Of a DNA stretch of 49,089 nucleotides, positions 24,570-33,593 are shown piece by piece. The notes below the pieces were generated by a model that was given only the letters and a program-made list of their open reading frames with translations, made no database searches and was not told where the DNA came from. The DNA comes from Clostridiales bacterium (GTDB lineage Bacteria; Bacillota; Clostridia; Saccharofermentanales; DTU023): positions 1 to 49,089 of the forward strand of contig SFFI01000015.1 of the NCBI GenBank assembly GCA_004556925.1. The letters are read 5' to 3'. The position numbers and the translations under genes are program-made. The number at the start of each line of letters is the position of its first letter. Position 1 is the stretch's first letter.

Positions 24570-26511
24570 AGATCGGAAAACGAAGCAAAGCAAGCAAGAT
24601 CAGCAGCTAGCTGCCGTGAACAGATCGGCTAAAACTAAGAAAACTAAGACAACAAAGCAGTTTTTCTCCATGTTAGGCTGGCTCTTTGCCACCGTCCATG
24701 CCGAAAATCGCAACTTCTTGCCCCTCTACTGCCTGTCAACCCTGCTGGCCCTGGTCCGCACCTACCTGCCTATCCTGGTCATGGCTCCCCTCTTGCAGGC
24801 CCTGCTGGCCGGACGGGCTCAGGAGGCTTTCAATCTGGTCTTGCTTTTAAGCCTGGGGGTTTTCCTGTCAGATGGCCTGCATAGCTTAATTGAGCATGCC
24901 TTGGCGGTGCAAGGACTGGATTTAAGCCGGCGCCTGCGCCTGAATATGCACCTGCACAACCTGGACCTGTCCTACCAAGATGTCCTTGACCAGAAGACTA
25001 AGCAAGAGTTTGCGACCGCCATGGCCAACCAAAACTATGAGATGGGTAATTTTTCCCAAGTGATTAAACGGTGTTTTAGCTTAATTCTCCATGCCCTCTC
25101 TTTTATTCTGGCTTTCTCGCTCAGCTTACAAATGCTGCTCAGCAAACCCTGGCAGGCGGGGTCTGAGTTTGGCTTAAGTCTGGCAAACCCGCCTGCCTGG
25201 CTGGTCAATTTGGCCCAGCCTCTTCCTGCGGTCCTTTTGGCTTTAGGGGTCAGCCTTATCGCTATTGGGAGCAACAATCGGGTTCAGAAGCGCTGGGCAG
25301 CGGTTCAGCGCAATTACCTACAAAACCACGGTAAGGTGGAGAGTGACCTCCAATACTTCCTCCTGCAATTTGGCCTTGATGCCAAAAAATATGCCTTCTT
25401 TCAGAGCTATAACATTTTTGGCCTATGGGAGAAGATTAAGCAAAATCTTATGAAGAGCAACTGGGACTTTTTCTACAAAGGCTTCAGTGTTAATTTAAAG
25501 CAAGACCTGGCCAACGCCTTGACCAATGTGGTGATTCTAGTTCTCAGTTATGGTCTGGTGGGCCTTAAAGTCTTAAGCGGAGCCATTGCCATTACCAGTG
25601 TGGTGACCTATGTGCAGAGCTTCAACCAATTGTCGCAAAGCCTCAAGCAATTTAGTTCTACCTTGCTTAGACTCCGCTTTAGCATTCCCTATCTGGAAGA
25701 TATGCGGCATTTTGTCGAGCGGGAGAATACCCTCTACACGGGGACTATTCCTGTCGAAAAACGCCGAGATGATGCCTATACCATCACCTTTGATCATGTC
25801 AGCTTCCGCTATCCGGGTGCGGAGACTTGGGCCCTGCGGGATATCAATCTGGAATTTACTATGCGGGAGAAGCATGCCCTAGTGGGGCCTAACGGGTCGG
25901 GCAAGACCACCCTCATTCTCCTTCTCTGCCGGCTCTACGAGCCTACGGAGGGCCGGATCCTTTTGAACGGGGTGGATATCCGTAAATACAACTACCAGGA
26001 GTATCGGGACCTCTTCTCCGTGGTTTTCCAGGACTACCAACTTTTTGCCTTTAGCCTGGGTGAGAATGTGGCCTGCCGGATGGACTATGATATCGCAAAG
26101 GTGTCTGACAAGGTCCTGGCGGCTGGCTTGCCTCCGGCTATCGCCAGCAACTTGGACCAGCCCGTGGCCGAAAAATGGGGGAGTCAGGAAAACTTTTCCG
26201 GGGGTGAGCAACAGAAAATTGCCATCGCTCGCGCCCTCTACAAGCCAGGTTCTCTGGTCATCCTGGACGAGCCGACGGCGGCCCTGGATCCCCAATCCGA
26301 GGCGGAGATCTATGCCCGGCTCAGTGATTTGATCCAGGACAAAACCACGGTTTTTATCTCCCACCGCATGTCCTCTTGTCGTTTTTGTAACGATATCCTG
26401 GTCCTAGACCAGGGCCAGCTGGTGGAGAGGGGCGGCCATGAAGATCTCTTGCAGGCAGGCGGACTCTACAGCCGCATGTGGCAGGCCCAAGCCCAATATT
26501 ACCAAGATTAG
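24562..26511 (+). CDS. ABC exporter half-transporter, second subunit
   Basis: A 650-residue partner of the preceding ABC protein. It has a lysine-rich N-terminus (about 1-35), a membrane domain (about 45-380) and an ATPase domain with Walker A GPNGSGKTT (from 442), FSGGEQQK, LVILDEPTAALDP and FISHRMS. The start at 24562 has a full AAGGAGG SD at ideal distance and overlaps the upstream stop, which points to translational coupling. Upstream in-frame ATGs (24412, 24526) lie inside the previous gene and lack properly spaced SDs. Both ATPase sites retain Glu after Walker B, so neither looks like a degenerate subunit. Confidence 0.92.
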   Translation: MPKDRKTKQSKQDQQLAAVNRSAKTKKTKTTKQFFSMLGWLFATVHAENRNFLPLYCLSTLLALVRTYLPILVMAPLLQALLAGRAQEAFNLVLLLSLGVFLSDGLHSLIEHALAVQGLDLSRRLRLNMHLHNLDLSYQDVLDQKTKQEFATAMANQNYEMGNFSQVIKRCFSLILHALSFILAFSLSLQMLLSKPWQAGSEFGLSLANPPAWLVNLAQPLPAVLLALGVSLIAIGSNNRVQKRWAAVQRNYLQNHGKVESDLQYFLLQFGLDAKKYAFFQSYNIFGLWEKIKQNLMKSNWDFFYKGFSVNLKQDLANALTNVVILVLSYGLVGLKVLSGAIAITSVVTYVQSFNQLSQSLKQFSSTLLRLRFSIPYLEDMRHFVERENTLYTGTIPVEKRRDDAYTITFDHVSFRYPGAETWALRDINLEFTMREKHALVGPNGSGKTTLILLLCRLYEPTEGRILLNGVDIRKYNYQEYRDLFSVVFQDYQLFAFSLGENVACRMDYDIAKVSDKVLAAGLPPAIASNLDQPVAEKWGSQENFSGGEQQKIAIARALYKPGSLVILDEPTAALDPQSEAEIYARLSDLIQDKTTVFISHRMSSCRFCNDILVLDQGQLVERGGHEDLLQAGGLYSRMWQAQAQYYQD

Positions 26512-26581
26512 GTATACTGAGCTTGAGCGAGGCCGCGGCAAAGTTGATGTGGCAAAGTTGATGCGGCAATAAGGAGAAGCT

Positions 26582-27358
26582 ATGCAAATTGCCCTAGTTG
26601 AAGATAACAGCGATCAGCGCGCTTACCTGAGTGGGCTGATGGAAGCCTGGCTACGGGACCATGATCCCGGCGGCCAGGTTTTTGCCTATGCGGATAGCAA
26701 GTCCTTCCTTTTTGCCCGAGAAGACCTAGCCTTTGACCTCTGGATTCTGGATATCCTCCTGCCGGGTATCAACGGGATGGACCTTGCTCGCCAGCTGCGG
26801 GCTGAGGAGGATTTAACCCCCCTGGTCTTTTTGACGGGGGAACTGTCCTACGTTTTTGAGGGCTACAAAGTATCCGCCCTGGATTATCTTCTGAAACCGG
26901 TAGGGGAGGCAGAGCTGGCCCGGGTATTAGCGAAGGCGCAAGCCTTAACCCTGGACCAGCAGCTGGATTTAGTCTTGACCACCGAGACGGGCCTTATCTC
27001 TCGGCCCCTCTCCCAGATTATGTATGCCGAAGCCCAGGGGAAGTACCTGGAAATCCACGTTAACCGCCACCCCCAGGCGACCGAGGTCATCCGTATTCGT
27101 GAAAGCTTAGAAGCCTGGGGCCAGGCCTGGCCCCAGGGTCAGACTCTCCAGGAGGCAGGACCTCGCCACCTGGTGGATGTCCTGGTCCAGCCCCACCGGT
27201 CTTATTTGGTGAACTTGCGCTGGCTGGCCAAGCTATCCACCACCGCCTTGACCATGGCGGATGGGTCGGTCATCCCCCTGGCCCGGGGCAGGCGGCAGGA
27301 GGTCCAGGCCCAGTATTTGGCCTGGTGCCGCAGAAAGGCGGGGCCTAGCAGACCCTAG
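26582..27358 (+). CDS. LytTR-type response regulator (AgrA/VirR class)
   Basis: A 258-residue transcription factor. The receiver domain (1-125) has acidic residues in VEDNSD, phospho-acceptor Asp57 in LWILDILLPG, a conserved Thr in VFLTGE and a Lys in YLLKP. A LytTR DNA-binding domain follows (about 140-250: LISRPLSQIMYAEAQGKYLE, RSYLVNL, LARGRR). Such regulators usually control peptide export, quorum sensing or antimicrobial response. AAGGAG precedes the ATG. It follows the ABC pair by 70 bp and precedes its likely partner kinase. Confidence 0.93.
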   Translation: MQIALVEDNSDQRAYLSGLMEAWLRDHDPGGQVFAYADSKSFLFAREDLAFDLWILDILLPGINGMDLARQLRAEEDLTPLVFLTGELSYVFEGYKVSALDYLLKPVGEAELARVLAKAQALTLDQQLDLVLTTETGLISRPLSQIMYAEAQGKYLEIHVNRHPQATEVIRIRESLEAWGQAWPQGQTLQEAGPRHLVDVLVQPHRSYLVNLRWLAKLSTTALTMADGSVIPLARGRRQEVQAQYLAWCRRKAGPSRP

Positions 27359-27408
27359 ATACCGAGGCTTGCCTGGATCAGGGCTCAACTATCTGCCAGG
27401 CCTAGTTG

Positions 27409-28695
27409 ATGCGGGTGAAGCCAGCTGTGCCAGATTTGAGAGCAAAGCTAGATGCCCAGGCCCAGGCGATGAAAGCAGACAAGACGGCGAGGCCAAGTAA
27501 GATGCTGAGACTAAGCCAGACGACGAGGCTACTTGGGCTTTATACTATCCATATGCGAGAAGACGGACTTTTACAGATTTTACTTTTTCTGCCTAGCCTG
27601 GCCATATGTTGGCTGAGCGGCCGGCCCGCTAAGGGGGTCTGGCCTAAGCTGATCCTGGTGCTTATCCTCTTTGGCTTGGCGGGCTTAGGCTATTGCTTTT
27701 CTCCAGTCTGGCTTTACAGCCTAGGCCCCTTGATCCTTTTGGCTTATACGGCTTTTTACGATGAGGATTCCTTTGCCTATCTGGTCCGGCTCCAGTTGCC
27801 CTTTTACCTGCTCTCCGGCCTGATCAGCCTCCTGGCCCCGACAGACCTTGCCATCTGGGCTGTCCCCAGCCTGGCGGCCTGCCTCCTCTTGGCTTGGAAG
27901 GTGGCCAAGTTTTCTGCCTGGCTTGGACTTTTTCCCTTCTTGGCAGGGGGACTCCTCCTGGTGCCTCAGCCCCTGGCCCGTCTCCTGCTGACCTATCTTA
28001 TTTTTGCCAGCCTTCTGGCCTTCTATCTGCTGACCTCTGCCCAGGCAGCCACCAATGCTGAAAGCTTCCGGCGGGCGGTTCTGGCGGACCAGTACGAGGA
28101 GGTTAAGGCGATTTACCTGCAAATGCGGGGTTGGCGCCATGATTACCATAACCACCTGCAGACCATGAAGGCCTATCTGGCCCAGGAACAATGGGAGGAC
28201 TTGGCCTCCTATCTGGACGAACTGGAGGCTGACTTGCGGGCGGTCGACCTCCTCGTCAAGAGCGGCAACCCCATGGTAGACGCGATTCTCAACTCTAAAC
28301 TCAGCTTGGCCAAACAGGCGAGCATCCGGCTGGATCTGACGGTACATGTCATGGATAGGCTGAGTATTTCGGACACTGACCTCTGTATTATCTTGGGTAA
28401 CCTCCTGGATAATGCCATGGAAGCCTGTGCCGAGCTGGAGCCTGACAAACGCTATATCCGGCTCTACCTGGATGCGATCGGCCAGCAGTTTTACCTGTCT
28501 ATTCAAAACTCCGCCAAGGAAATCCTCAGCTTTGAGGAGAAACATTATATTTCAACCAAGCGGGGCAACCACGGCCTGGGACTCAAGCGGGTGGCCCTCC
28601 TCGTGGAAAACTACGAGGGCTTTCTCAACCTCCAGAATGAGCCGGGGATTTTTGCCGTAGAAGTATCAATTCCCCTGGAAGACCAGGCCAGGTGA
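27409..28695 (+). CDS. GHKL sensor histidine kinase (AgrC class)
   Basis: A membrane sensor kinase of about 428 residues. Some 45 mainly charged residues are followed by five or six hydrophobic helices (about 50-205), then a dimerisation segment with the phospho-acceptor His244 (WRHDYHNHLQ). The GHKL ATPase shows NLLDNAMEAC and NHGLGLKRV. Start is unclear: TTG 27406 and ATG 27409 have only weak SD-like bases, and ATG 27502 (MLRLSQ, preceded by GAGG) would drop the charged leader. The set ABC, ABC, LytTR regulator and kinase resembles bacteriocin or autoinducer export and sensing modules, but no precursor peptide gene is visible here. Confidence 0.9.
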   Translation: MRVKPAVPDLRAKLDAQAQAMKADKTARPSKMLRLSQTTRLLGLYTIHMREDGLLQILLFLPSLAICWLSGRPAKGVWPKLILVLILFGLAGLGYCFSPVWLYSLGPLILLAYTAFYDEDSFAYLVRLQLPFYLLSGLISLLAPTDLAIWAVPSLAACLLLAWKVAKFSAWLGLFPFLAGGLLLVPQPLARLLLTYLIFASLLAFYLLTSAQAATNAESFRRAVLADQYEEVKAIYLQMRGWRHDYHNHLQTMKAYLAQEQWEDLASYLDELEADLRAVDLLVKSGNPMVDAILNSKLSLAKQASIRLDLTVHVMDRLSISDTDLCIILGNLLDNAMEACAELEPDKRYIRLYLDAIGQQFYLSIQNSAKEILSFEEKHYISTKRGNHGLGLKRVALLVENYEGFLNLQNEPGIFAVEVSIPLEDQAR

Positions 28696-28731
28696 GGCAA
28701 AATGCATGGTTCTGGTTTTTCTCTGCTGAGA

Positions 28732-28760
28732 TTGTCGGCCAGGTAAATTCCCGCTAGAAT
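28732..28760 (+). promoter_or_regulatory. Promoter directly abutting the MATE gene
   Basis: TTGTCG (28732-28737), a 17-bp spacer and TAGAAT (28755-28760). The ATG is at 28769, so transcription would start within about two bases of it. No SD sequence is present between. Confidence 0.5.
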
Positions 28761-28768
28761 ATTCCGGT

Positions 28769-30184
28769 ATGGAATTTGTGCGCACTTTAAGAAAATACCC
28801 CCTTGTTCAGGGGGACGACTTTATCCGGCGGGTTTTGACCCTGGCTATTCCTATGATTCTCCAGCAGATGCTGACCTCGGCGGTTAACCTCTTGGACAAC
28901 CTCATGGTGGGCCAGTTGGGGGATATTACCCTGTCCGCTGTTGCTGCCGGCAATAAGTTCATCATGATTGGCTTTTTCGCCATTTTCGGGGTTACCGCAG
29001 CCAGCGGGGTCTATATCTCGCAATTTCACGGCGCGGGGGAGAAGGGTCGGATTCAGGAATCCTTCCGTTTTTCTCTCCTAGCTTCCACCCTGATTGCCAG
29101 CTTGTTTGTGGTCCTAGGTATCGCCTTCCCGCGGGAGATTGCTCACTTTTTTGCGCCCGATCCCGCCCTGGGGGACGTCTTGGAGACCTACCTGCCCTTG
29201 GCGGTTCTTTCCTTCCTGCCCCAGATCTATTCCTTGAACGCCCAGACGGCCATGCGGACCTTGGGCCGGACGACCCCGCCCCTCTTTCTCAGCATGCTGG
29301 CCGTCGTAGGTAATGCCTGTTTTAACTACGTCTTCATCTTTGGCCACCTGGGTGCACCTGCCTTGGGCGCTAAGGGTGCAGCCCTGGGTACGCTTTTGGC
29401 CCGGCTCCTAGAATTTGTCGCCACTTATTTTGTAGTCCGCCGCTTTCATTTTGACTTTTACGCACCGCTGACCCAGATTTTTCAAATTCCCTCTGTCCTG
29501 GCCAAGGCCATCTCGCTCAAGGCCCTGCCCCTGGTGATCAACGAAATTGGCTTTGCCTCTGGTATGGCCCTGCTCTTTAAGTTCTACGCCACCCGGGGGA
29601 CCGAGGTCATGGCCGCCATGACCATTATGACGACCACTTCCGAGCTCTTCTTTGTGCTCTTTTCCGGCTTGTCTGTTGCCACCACGGTAGTGGTGGGCCA
29701 TGCCCTAGGCGCCAATCAGCTAGAGGAGGCACGCTCCAACGCCTACCGCCTGTTCAAGTTGGCCCTGGTTCTCTCCCTCTTCTTTGCTAGCCTCATGTTC
29801 CTGTCCTCCTATATTGTGCCTAACTTTTACGATGTCAGTCCCCAGGTCAAGGCCATGGCAGGCTTCTTCCTCCGGATTTACTCAGTCTTTTACGTCTTTT
29901 ACACCATTAACGGCATGGGCTACCAGATCATGCGATCGGGCGGGGATATGCGGACCACCATGCTCATGGATTCCGGCTTTTCCTGGTGCGTCAACCTGCC
30001 CATCGTAGGCCTGGCTGCTTACCTAACTGATTGGCCTATCCAGATCCTCTTCCTCCTCGGCCAATGTACCGACATCCTGAAAGGCTTTGTCACAGCCCGA
30101 CTCCTGCCCAAGGAGACCTGGGTCCGCAACCTTTCTGCCGAAGTAGATGCGGTAGATCCCTACCTAGAGGAATTGCAGCTTTAG
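28769..30184 (+). CDS. MATE family multidrug/metabolite exporter
   Basis: A 471-residue inner-membrane cation-coupled exporter. About twelve hydrophobic helices are seen. The family start pattern is present (IPMILQQMLTSAVNLLDNLMVGQLG), as are the pseudo-repeated second half (ALPLVINEIGFASGMALLFKF) and ATTVVVGHALGANQLEEA. The length is typical. No SD precedes the ATG, and a promoter-like sequence sits eight bases upstream, which suggests a leaderless mRNA. It may be controlled by the upstream regulator/kinase pair (inference from position). Confidence 0.93.
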   Translation: MEFVRTLRKYPLVQGDDFIRRVLTLAIPMILQQMLTSAVNLLDNLMVGQLGDITLSAVAAGNKFIMIGFFAIFGVTAASGVYISQFHGAGEKGRIQESFRFSLLASTLIASLFVVLGIAFPREIAHFFAPDPALGDVLETYLPLAVLSFLPQIYSLNAQTAMRTLGRTTPPLFLSMLAVVGNACFNYVFIFGHLGAPALGAKGAALGTLLARLLEFVATYFVVRRFHFDFYAPLTQIFQIPSVLAKAISLKALPLVINEIGFASGMALLFKFYATRGTEVMAAMTIMTTTSELFFVLFSGLSVATTVVVGHALGANQLEEARSNAYRLFKLALVLSLFFASLMFLSSYIVPNFYDVSPQVKAMAGFFLRIYSVFYVFYTINGMGYQIMRSGGDMRTTMLMDSGFSWCVNLPIVGLAAYLTDWPIQILFLLGQCTDILKGFVTARLLPKETWVRNLSAEVDAVDPYLEELQL

Positions 30185-30275
30185 CTGTAGCTTTAACCTT
30201 AGCCTTATTTAGCTGTAGTCTTAGCCTTAACCTTAACCTGATTTAGCTGTGGCCTTATTTAGCTGTGGCCTTAAC
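30180..30275. repeat. Degenerate repeat starting at the MATE stop codon
   Basis: TTTAGCTGTAG/TTTAGCTGTGG followed by CTTTAACC or CCTTATT recurs four to five times. The first copy contains the stop codon. The remaining sequence to 30380 and the stretch 30416-30582 contain no gene; only scattered CCAG/GGCACCAG-type fragments are seen. Confidence 0.65.
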
Positions 30276-30379
30276 TGGCCAATGGGGCCAGCATGCGTCA
30301 AAGCTAACCATGGGGCCAAGCAGTCAGGCGAACTGGCGGCGGTACTGTCACACGGCTGCCTTGCTCAGTATAAAAAAGG

Positions 30380-30415
30380 CAAACAAAAAGGACCGGCTCA
30401 GGCTTGAGCCGGTCC
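30380..30415 (-). terminator. Intrinsic terminator of the Rnf operon
   Basis: An 11-bp perfect stem, GGACCGGCTCA (30390-30400) / TGAGCCGGTCC (30405-30415), with loop GGCT. On the minus strand it is followed by CTTTTTGTTTGCC and a second T6 run, so it terminates the minus-strand rnf transcript. Confidence 0.85.
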
Positions 30416-30582
30416 GGTCCTTGTGAGTATTTGAAGTGTTCCCAAGCTGGGCCTGCTGGTTCAGCCTCACTAGGCGCCGGTGTCAGTGCGAGCAGTTGCA
30501 GCATCAGAGCCAGCCCAGCATCATCACTAGGTACCAGACCCAGTACTAGCCCCAGCCTCGTTAGGCACCAGCCCGGACCCAG

Positions 30583-31452
30583 TTATTTTGTCTTGACCTC
30601 GTAATAGAGCTTGGCTGGCATGTCGATGCCTTCGACTATGCATTTTTGTGGGCAGACCTTGGCGCAGGATCCGCATTGGATGCACTTATCCTGGTCGATA
30701 ACGGCAAGTTTGTCTTCCATGTGGATGGCGTTTTCGGGGCAGCTCTTGACGCAGAGGGTGCAGCCGATACAGCCGATTTCGCAGCTTTCTCGGACGGCCT
30801 TGCCGGGCAAGGGGTTTTTGCAGCGGACGGTGTAAAGATCGGTGTACTTGGGCTCAATGCTGATCAAGTGACGGGGGCAGGCTTTGACGCAGGCGCCGCA
30901 GGCGATGCAGTTTTCAGGCTTAATATGGGCCAGGCCATTTTCTAACACAATCGCATTGTATTCACAGACGCGCTGGCAGTCACCATAGCCCATGCAGCCG
31001 TAGGAGCAGGTCCCGGGGCCGCCAAAGAGTTGGCTGGCGGTAGCACAGTTGACGGAACCCGTGTATTCATAGCGGACCCGAATTTTGTCATAGGAGCCTT
31101 GGCAGTGGACCACGGCGAGCTTGGGTACAAAAACACCAGGGGCTTGGCCAAAGAAGCTGGCCACAGCGGAGGCCGTTTCCTGGCCACCGGCCGTGCAGAG
31201 GCTGTAGTCCTTACAGTCTCCGGACACGAGGGCCTGGGCGTAGGCCTGGCAGCCAGAGTAGCCGCAGCCACCGCAATTGGCCCCGGGTAAAAGCTCGTTG
31301 AGCTCTTCGACCCGTGAGTCAACTTCCACGGCAAAGAACTTAAAGACCAGGACAATGAAGAAGCCTAGGATGATAGCGATAGCGGATACGACAGCGACCG
31401 CTGTCAGGGGGGTCAAGATGCTAAAAGCGAGAACAAGATTTGTAAAGTTCAT
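30583..31452 (-). CDS. rnfB: Rnf complex subunit B
   Basis: A 289-residue electron-input subunit of the Rnf ferredoxin:NAD+ oxidoreductase. One N-terminal membrane helix (about 10-40) is followed by the RnfB-type cluster domain (PGANCGGCGYSGC...C). Several ferredoxin-type clusters come next, for example CIACGACVKACP, CIGCTLCVKSCP and CIQCGSCAKVCP. It takes electrons from reduced ferredoxin and passes them to the membrane subunits. It is last in the operon, nine bases after rnfA, with a terminator beyond. Confidence 0.97.
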   Translation of the reverse strand: MNFTNLVLAFSILTPLTAVAVVSAIAIILGFFIVLVFKFFAVEVDSRVEELNELLPGANCGGCGYSGCQAYAQALVSGDCKDYSLCTAGGQETASAVASFFGQAPGVFVPKLAVVHCQGSYDKIRVRYEYTGSVNCATASQLFGGPGTCSYGCMGYGDCQRVCEYNAIVLENGLAHIKPENCIACGACVKACPRHLISIEPKYTDLYTVRCKNPLPGKAVRESCEIGCIGCTLCVKSCPENAIHMEDKLAVIDQDKCIQCGSCAKVCPQKCIVEGIDMPAKLYYEVKTK

Positions 31453-31461
31453 AGCTGCCTC

Positions 31462-32052
31462 CTAGCCGAAAATGTTACTGACCATACCCTTGAAGCCGAA
31501 GAAGGACAGGGAAACCAGTCCAGCGGCAATCAGGGTGAGGGGCAGACCTTCCAAAAACTTGGGGGGATTGGCATCTTCCATGCGCTGGCGGACCCCGGTG
31601 AAGAGGAACATGGCCAGCATGTAGCCTAGGCCCGCACCCAAGCCGTTCACCAAGGCTTCAGGGAAGGTGTAGCTGGATTCAATGTTTACGAACATGATGC
31701 CCAGGATAGCGCAGTTGGTGGTGATGAGGGGCAGGTAGATCCCCATGGCCTCGTAGAGGGAGGGGACAGACTTATGAATGATGGCCTCAATGATCTGAAC
31801 AGTTGAGGCGATCACGATGATAAAGACTAGGTTGGCCAGGAACTCTAAGCCTAGGGGCAGGAGGACCAGGTTGTAGAGGGGCCAGGTGAGGGCGGCTGCC
31901 ACGACCATGACGAAGGTCACGGCTAAGCTCATGCCCATGGCGGACTTGAGGTTTTTGGTCAGGCCCAGGAAGGAGCAAATGCCCAGGAACTGGGAGAGGA
32001 CCAGGTTATCTACAAGGATAACACTAAAAAGAATCATGAAGAGGGGCTGCAT
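31462..32052 (-). CDS. rnfA: Rnf complex subunit A
   Basis: A 196-residue membrane subunit with six hydrophobic helices. The paired helix motifs NLVLSQFLGICSFLG and PLITTNCAILG contain the cysteines that ligate the intramembrane iron-sulfur cluster shared with RnfE. The length is typical. The start overlaps the rnfE stop by one base (TAATG), so translation is coupled. An AGGAGG SD lies upstream inside rnfE. Confidence 0.97.
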   Translation of the reverse strand: MQPLFMILFSVILVDNLVLSQFLGICSFLGLTKNLKSAMGMSLAVTFVMVVAAALTWPLYNLVLLPLGLEFLANLVFIIVIASTVQIIEAIIHKSVPSLYEAMGIYLPLITTNCAILGIMFVNIESSYTFPEALVNGLGAGLGYMLAMFLFTGVRQRMEDANPPKFLEGLPLTLIAAGLVSLSFFGFKGMVSNIFG

Positions 32053-32984
32053 TATTCATTTCCTCCTTCTTGCGTTTTGACGGCGGGGGCAGTTTCAGGG
32101 GACGATGCACTTGCGCCTGCCGAAGCTTCTTCTGCCGGAGCTGTTTCTGGAAGTGCTGTTTCTGCTCCGGTCTCCGCTTTTGCCGGAGCTGTTTTTGCAC
32201 TGGCTGCGGGGGAAGCGGGGGCCGCGGGGGCGGAGCCGGCACATTGGTCGGCCATGGCACAGCCCAAGCAGGACTGCTTGCGCAGGGTCTCTGCTTCTAA
32301 GGCTTGGTCGGGGTGCTTGGCATAGAATTTGCGGCTGAGGTGGAGGGCTAAGGCAATGACAAAGCCAAAGACCATAAAGCCGCCCGGAGGCATAACAAAG
32401 AGCAAGATGGGCTGGAGGACGTTGTCGCCACCGATAAAGGGGATGGACCAGCCGGCGATGCTGCCGCTGCCCAGGATTTCCCGGAGGCCGCCCATGACAG
32501 CCAAAGCGAGGGTAAAGCCCAGGCCCATGCCCAGTCCATCAATGGCGGACAGGCCGATAGAGTGCTTGGAAGCAAAGGCTTCGGCCCGGCCCAGGATGAT
32601 GCAGTTTACGGTAATCAAGGGAATAAAGATGCCCAGAGAATCATTAAGCTCAGGAACATAGGCCTGCAAGAGAAACTGGAGGATGGTTACGAAGCTAGCG
32701 ATGACCGTGATGTAGCAAGGAATACGGACCTTGTCTGGAATGATATTCCGGATGGCCGAGATGACAACATTGGAACAAAGAAGGACAAAAGTAGAGGCCA
32801 GGCCCATGCCGATGCCGTTCATTAAGCTGGTGGTGACAGCCAGGGCGGGGCAGGTGCCCAGGAGCAGAACTAAGAGGGGGTTCTGCTGGAGGATGCCCTT
32901 ACTAAACTCCCGCCAGACAGACTTTTTGGCAGGGGCGGTGGTCGCAGGGGCCTTCTGATTTGCAGATTTGACTGATGTGGACAT
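32052..32984 (-). CDS. rnfE: Rnf complex subunit E with low-complexity tail
   Basis: A 310-residue membrane subunit. Residues about 25-235 are a normal RnfE, with the membrane-cluster motifs LLGTCPALAVTTS and PLITVNCIILGRAE and the signature GLREILGSGS. After it comes a tail of about 75 residues, absent from usual RnfE proteins. The tail has a short Cys motif (CLGCAMADQC) and then Ala/Pro/Glu/Thr repeats such as ETAPA and KTAPA. The tail is probably an in-frame expansion. It is the fourth gene of the rnf operon, four bases after rnfG. Confidence 0.95.
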   Translation of the reverse strand: MSTSVKSANQKAPATTAPAKKSVWREFSKGILQQNPLLVLLLGTCPALAVTTSLMNGIGMGLASTFVLLCSNVVISAIRNIIPDKVRIPCYITVIASFVTILQFLLQAYVPELNDSLGIFIPLITVNCIILGRAEAFASKHSIGLSAIDGLGMGLGFTLALAVMGGLREILGSGSIAGWSIPFIGGDNVLQPILLFVMPPGGFMVFGFVIALALHLSRKFYAKHPDQALEAETLRKQSCLGCAMADQCAGSAPAAPASPAASAKTAPAKAETGAETALPETAPAEEASAGASASSPETAPAVKTQEGGNE

Positions 32985-32987
32985 GGC

Positions 32988-33590
32988 CTACTCCTTTACT
33001 AGATTGTTATAGAGGTCCAGGGCAGCATTCACGGCATTGGTGGCTGCCGTAGAAGAGACGGTGGCCGCAGTGACGGCGTCGATCTCGACCCACTCATGGT
33101 CTTGGTTGGGAATGCCGCCCACAGTAAAGCGGCTAGCCGCGGTGTGGCCGGCAAATTGGCCATAGAAAGATTCCTCGTGCACCTTTTGGCCCAGACCAGG
33201 GGTTTCGTCGTTACTGGGTACATCAACGCCGACCAGATTTCCCTCGCCATCAATACCAACAAACATGGGGACGGGACCGCCGTAGCCCTTGTCTGCCGCC
33301 AGGATAAGGTAGCCGATCAAGTGGTCCTGGCTGTCATAGGCCAGGTCCAGGCTGATGACCTGGTCGGAGGCCTCTCCCGGCAGATCCTGGTTTTCAAAGC
33401 GGCTGGCCTCTGGAAAGAGGAGCTGCTTGGAGGCCAGCTCGGCCTTTTCTGCCTGGGCTTGCCGGGCGGGCATGGTGATTTCATTGGTTAAGGCCAGGAG
33501 GGCCGTAGATACCAAGCAAACCACGACAAGGACCAGAATAGGGTAAAAGCCCTGGTTTAACGTATGTTTATCAAATTTTGAACTTGCCAT
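32988..33590 (-). CDS. rnfG: Rnf complex subunit G (covalent FMN)
   Basis: A 200-residue subunit with one N-terminal membrane helix (about 17-35) and an extracytoplasmic FMN-binding domain. Thr177 in VDAVTAATVSS fits the [S/D]xx[T]AT flavinylation motif, to which FMN is attached through phosphoester linkage. It relays electrons between RnfD and the other subunits. GAGAGGAA precedes the start. No ApbE flavin transferase gene, which would be needed for maturation, is seen in this window. Confidence 0.95.
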   Translation of the reverse strand: MASSKFDKHTLNQGFYPILVLVVVCLVSTALLALTNEITMPARQAQAEKAELASKQLLFPEASRFENQDLPGEASDQVISLDLAYDSQDHLIGYLILAADKGYGGPVPMFVGIDGEGNLVGVDVPSNDETPGLGQKVHEESFYGQFAGHTAASRFTVGGIPNQDHEWVEIDAVTAATVSSTAATNAVNAALDLYNNLVKE

Positions 33591-33593
33591 GTG

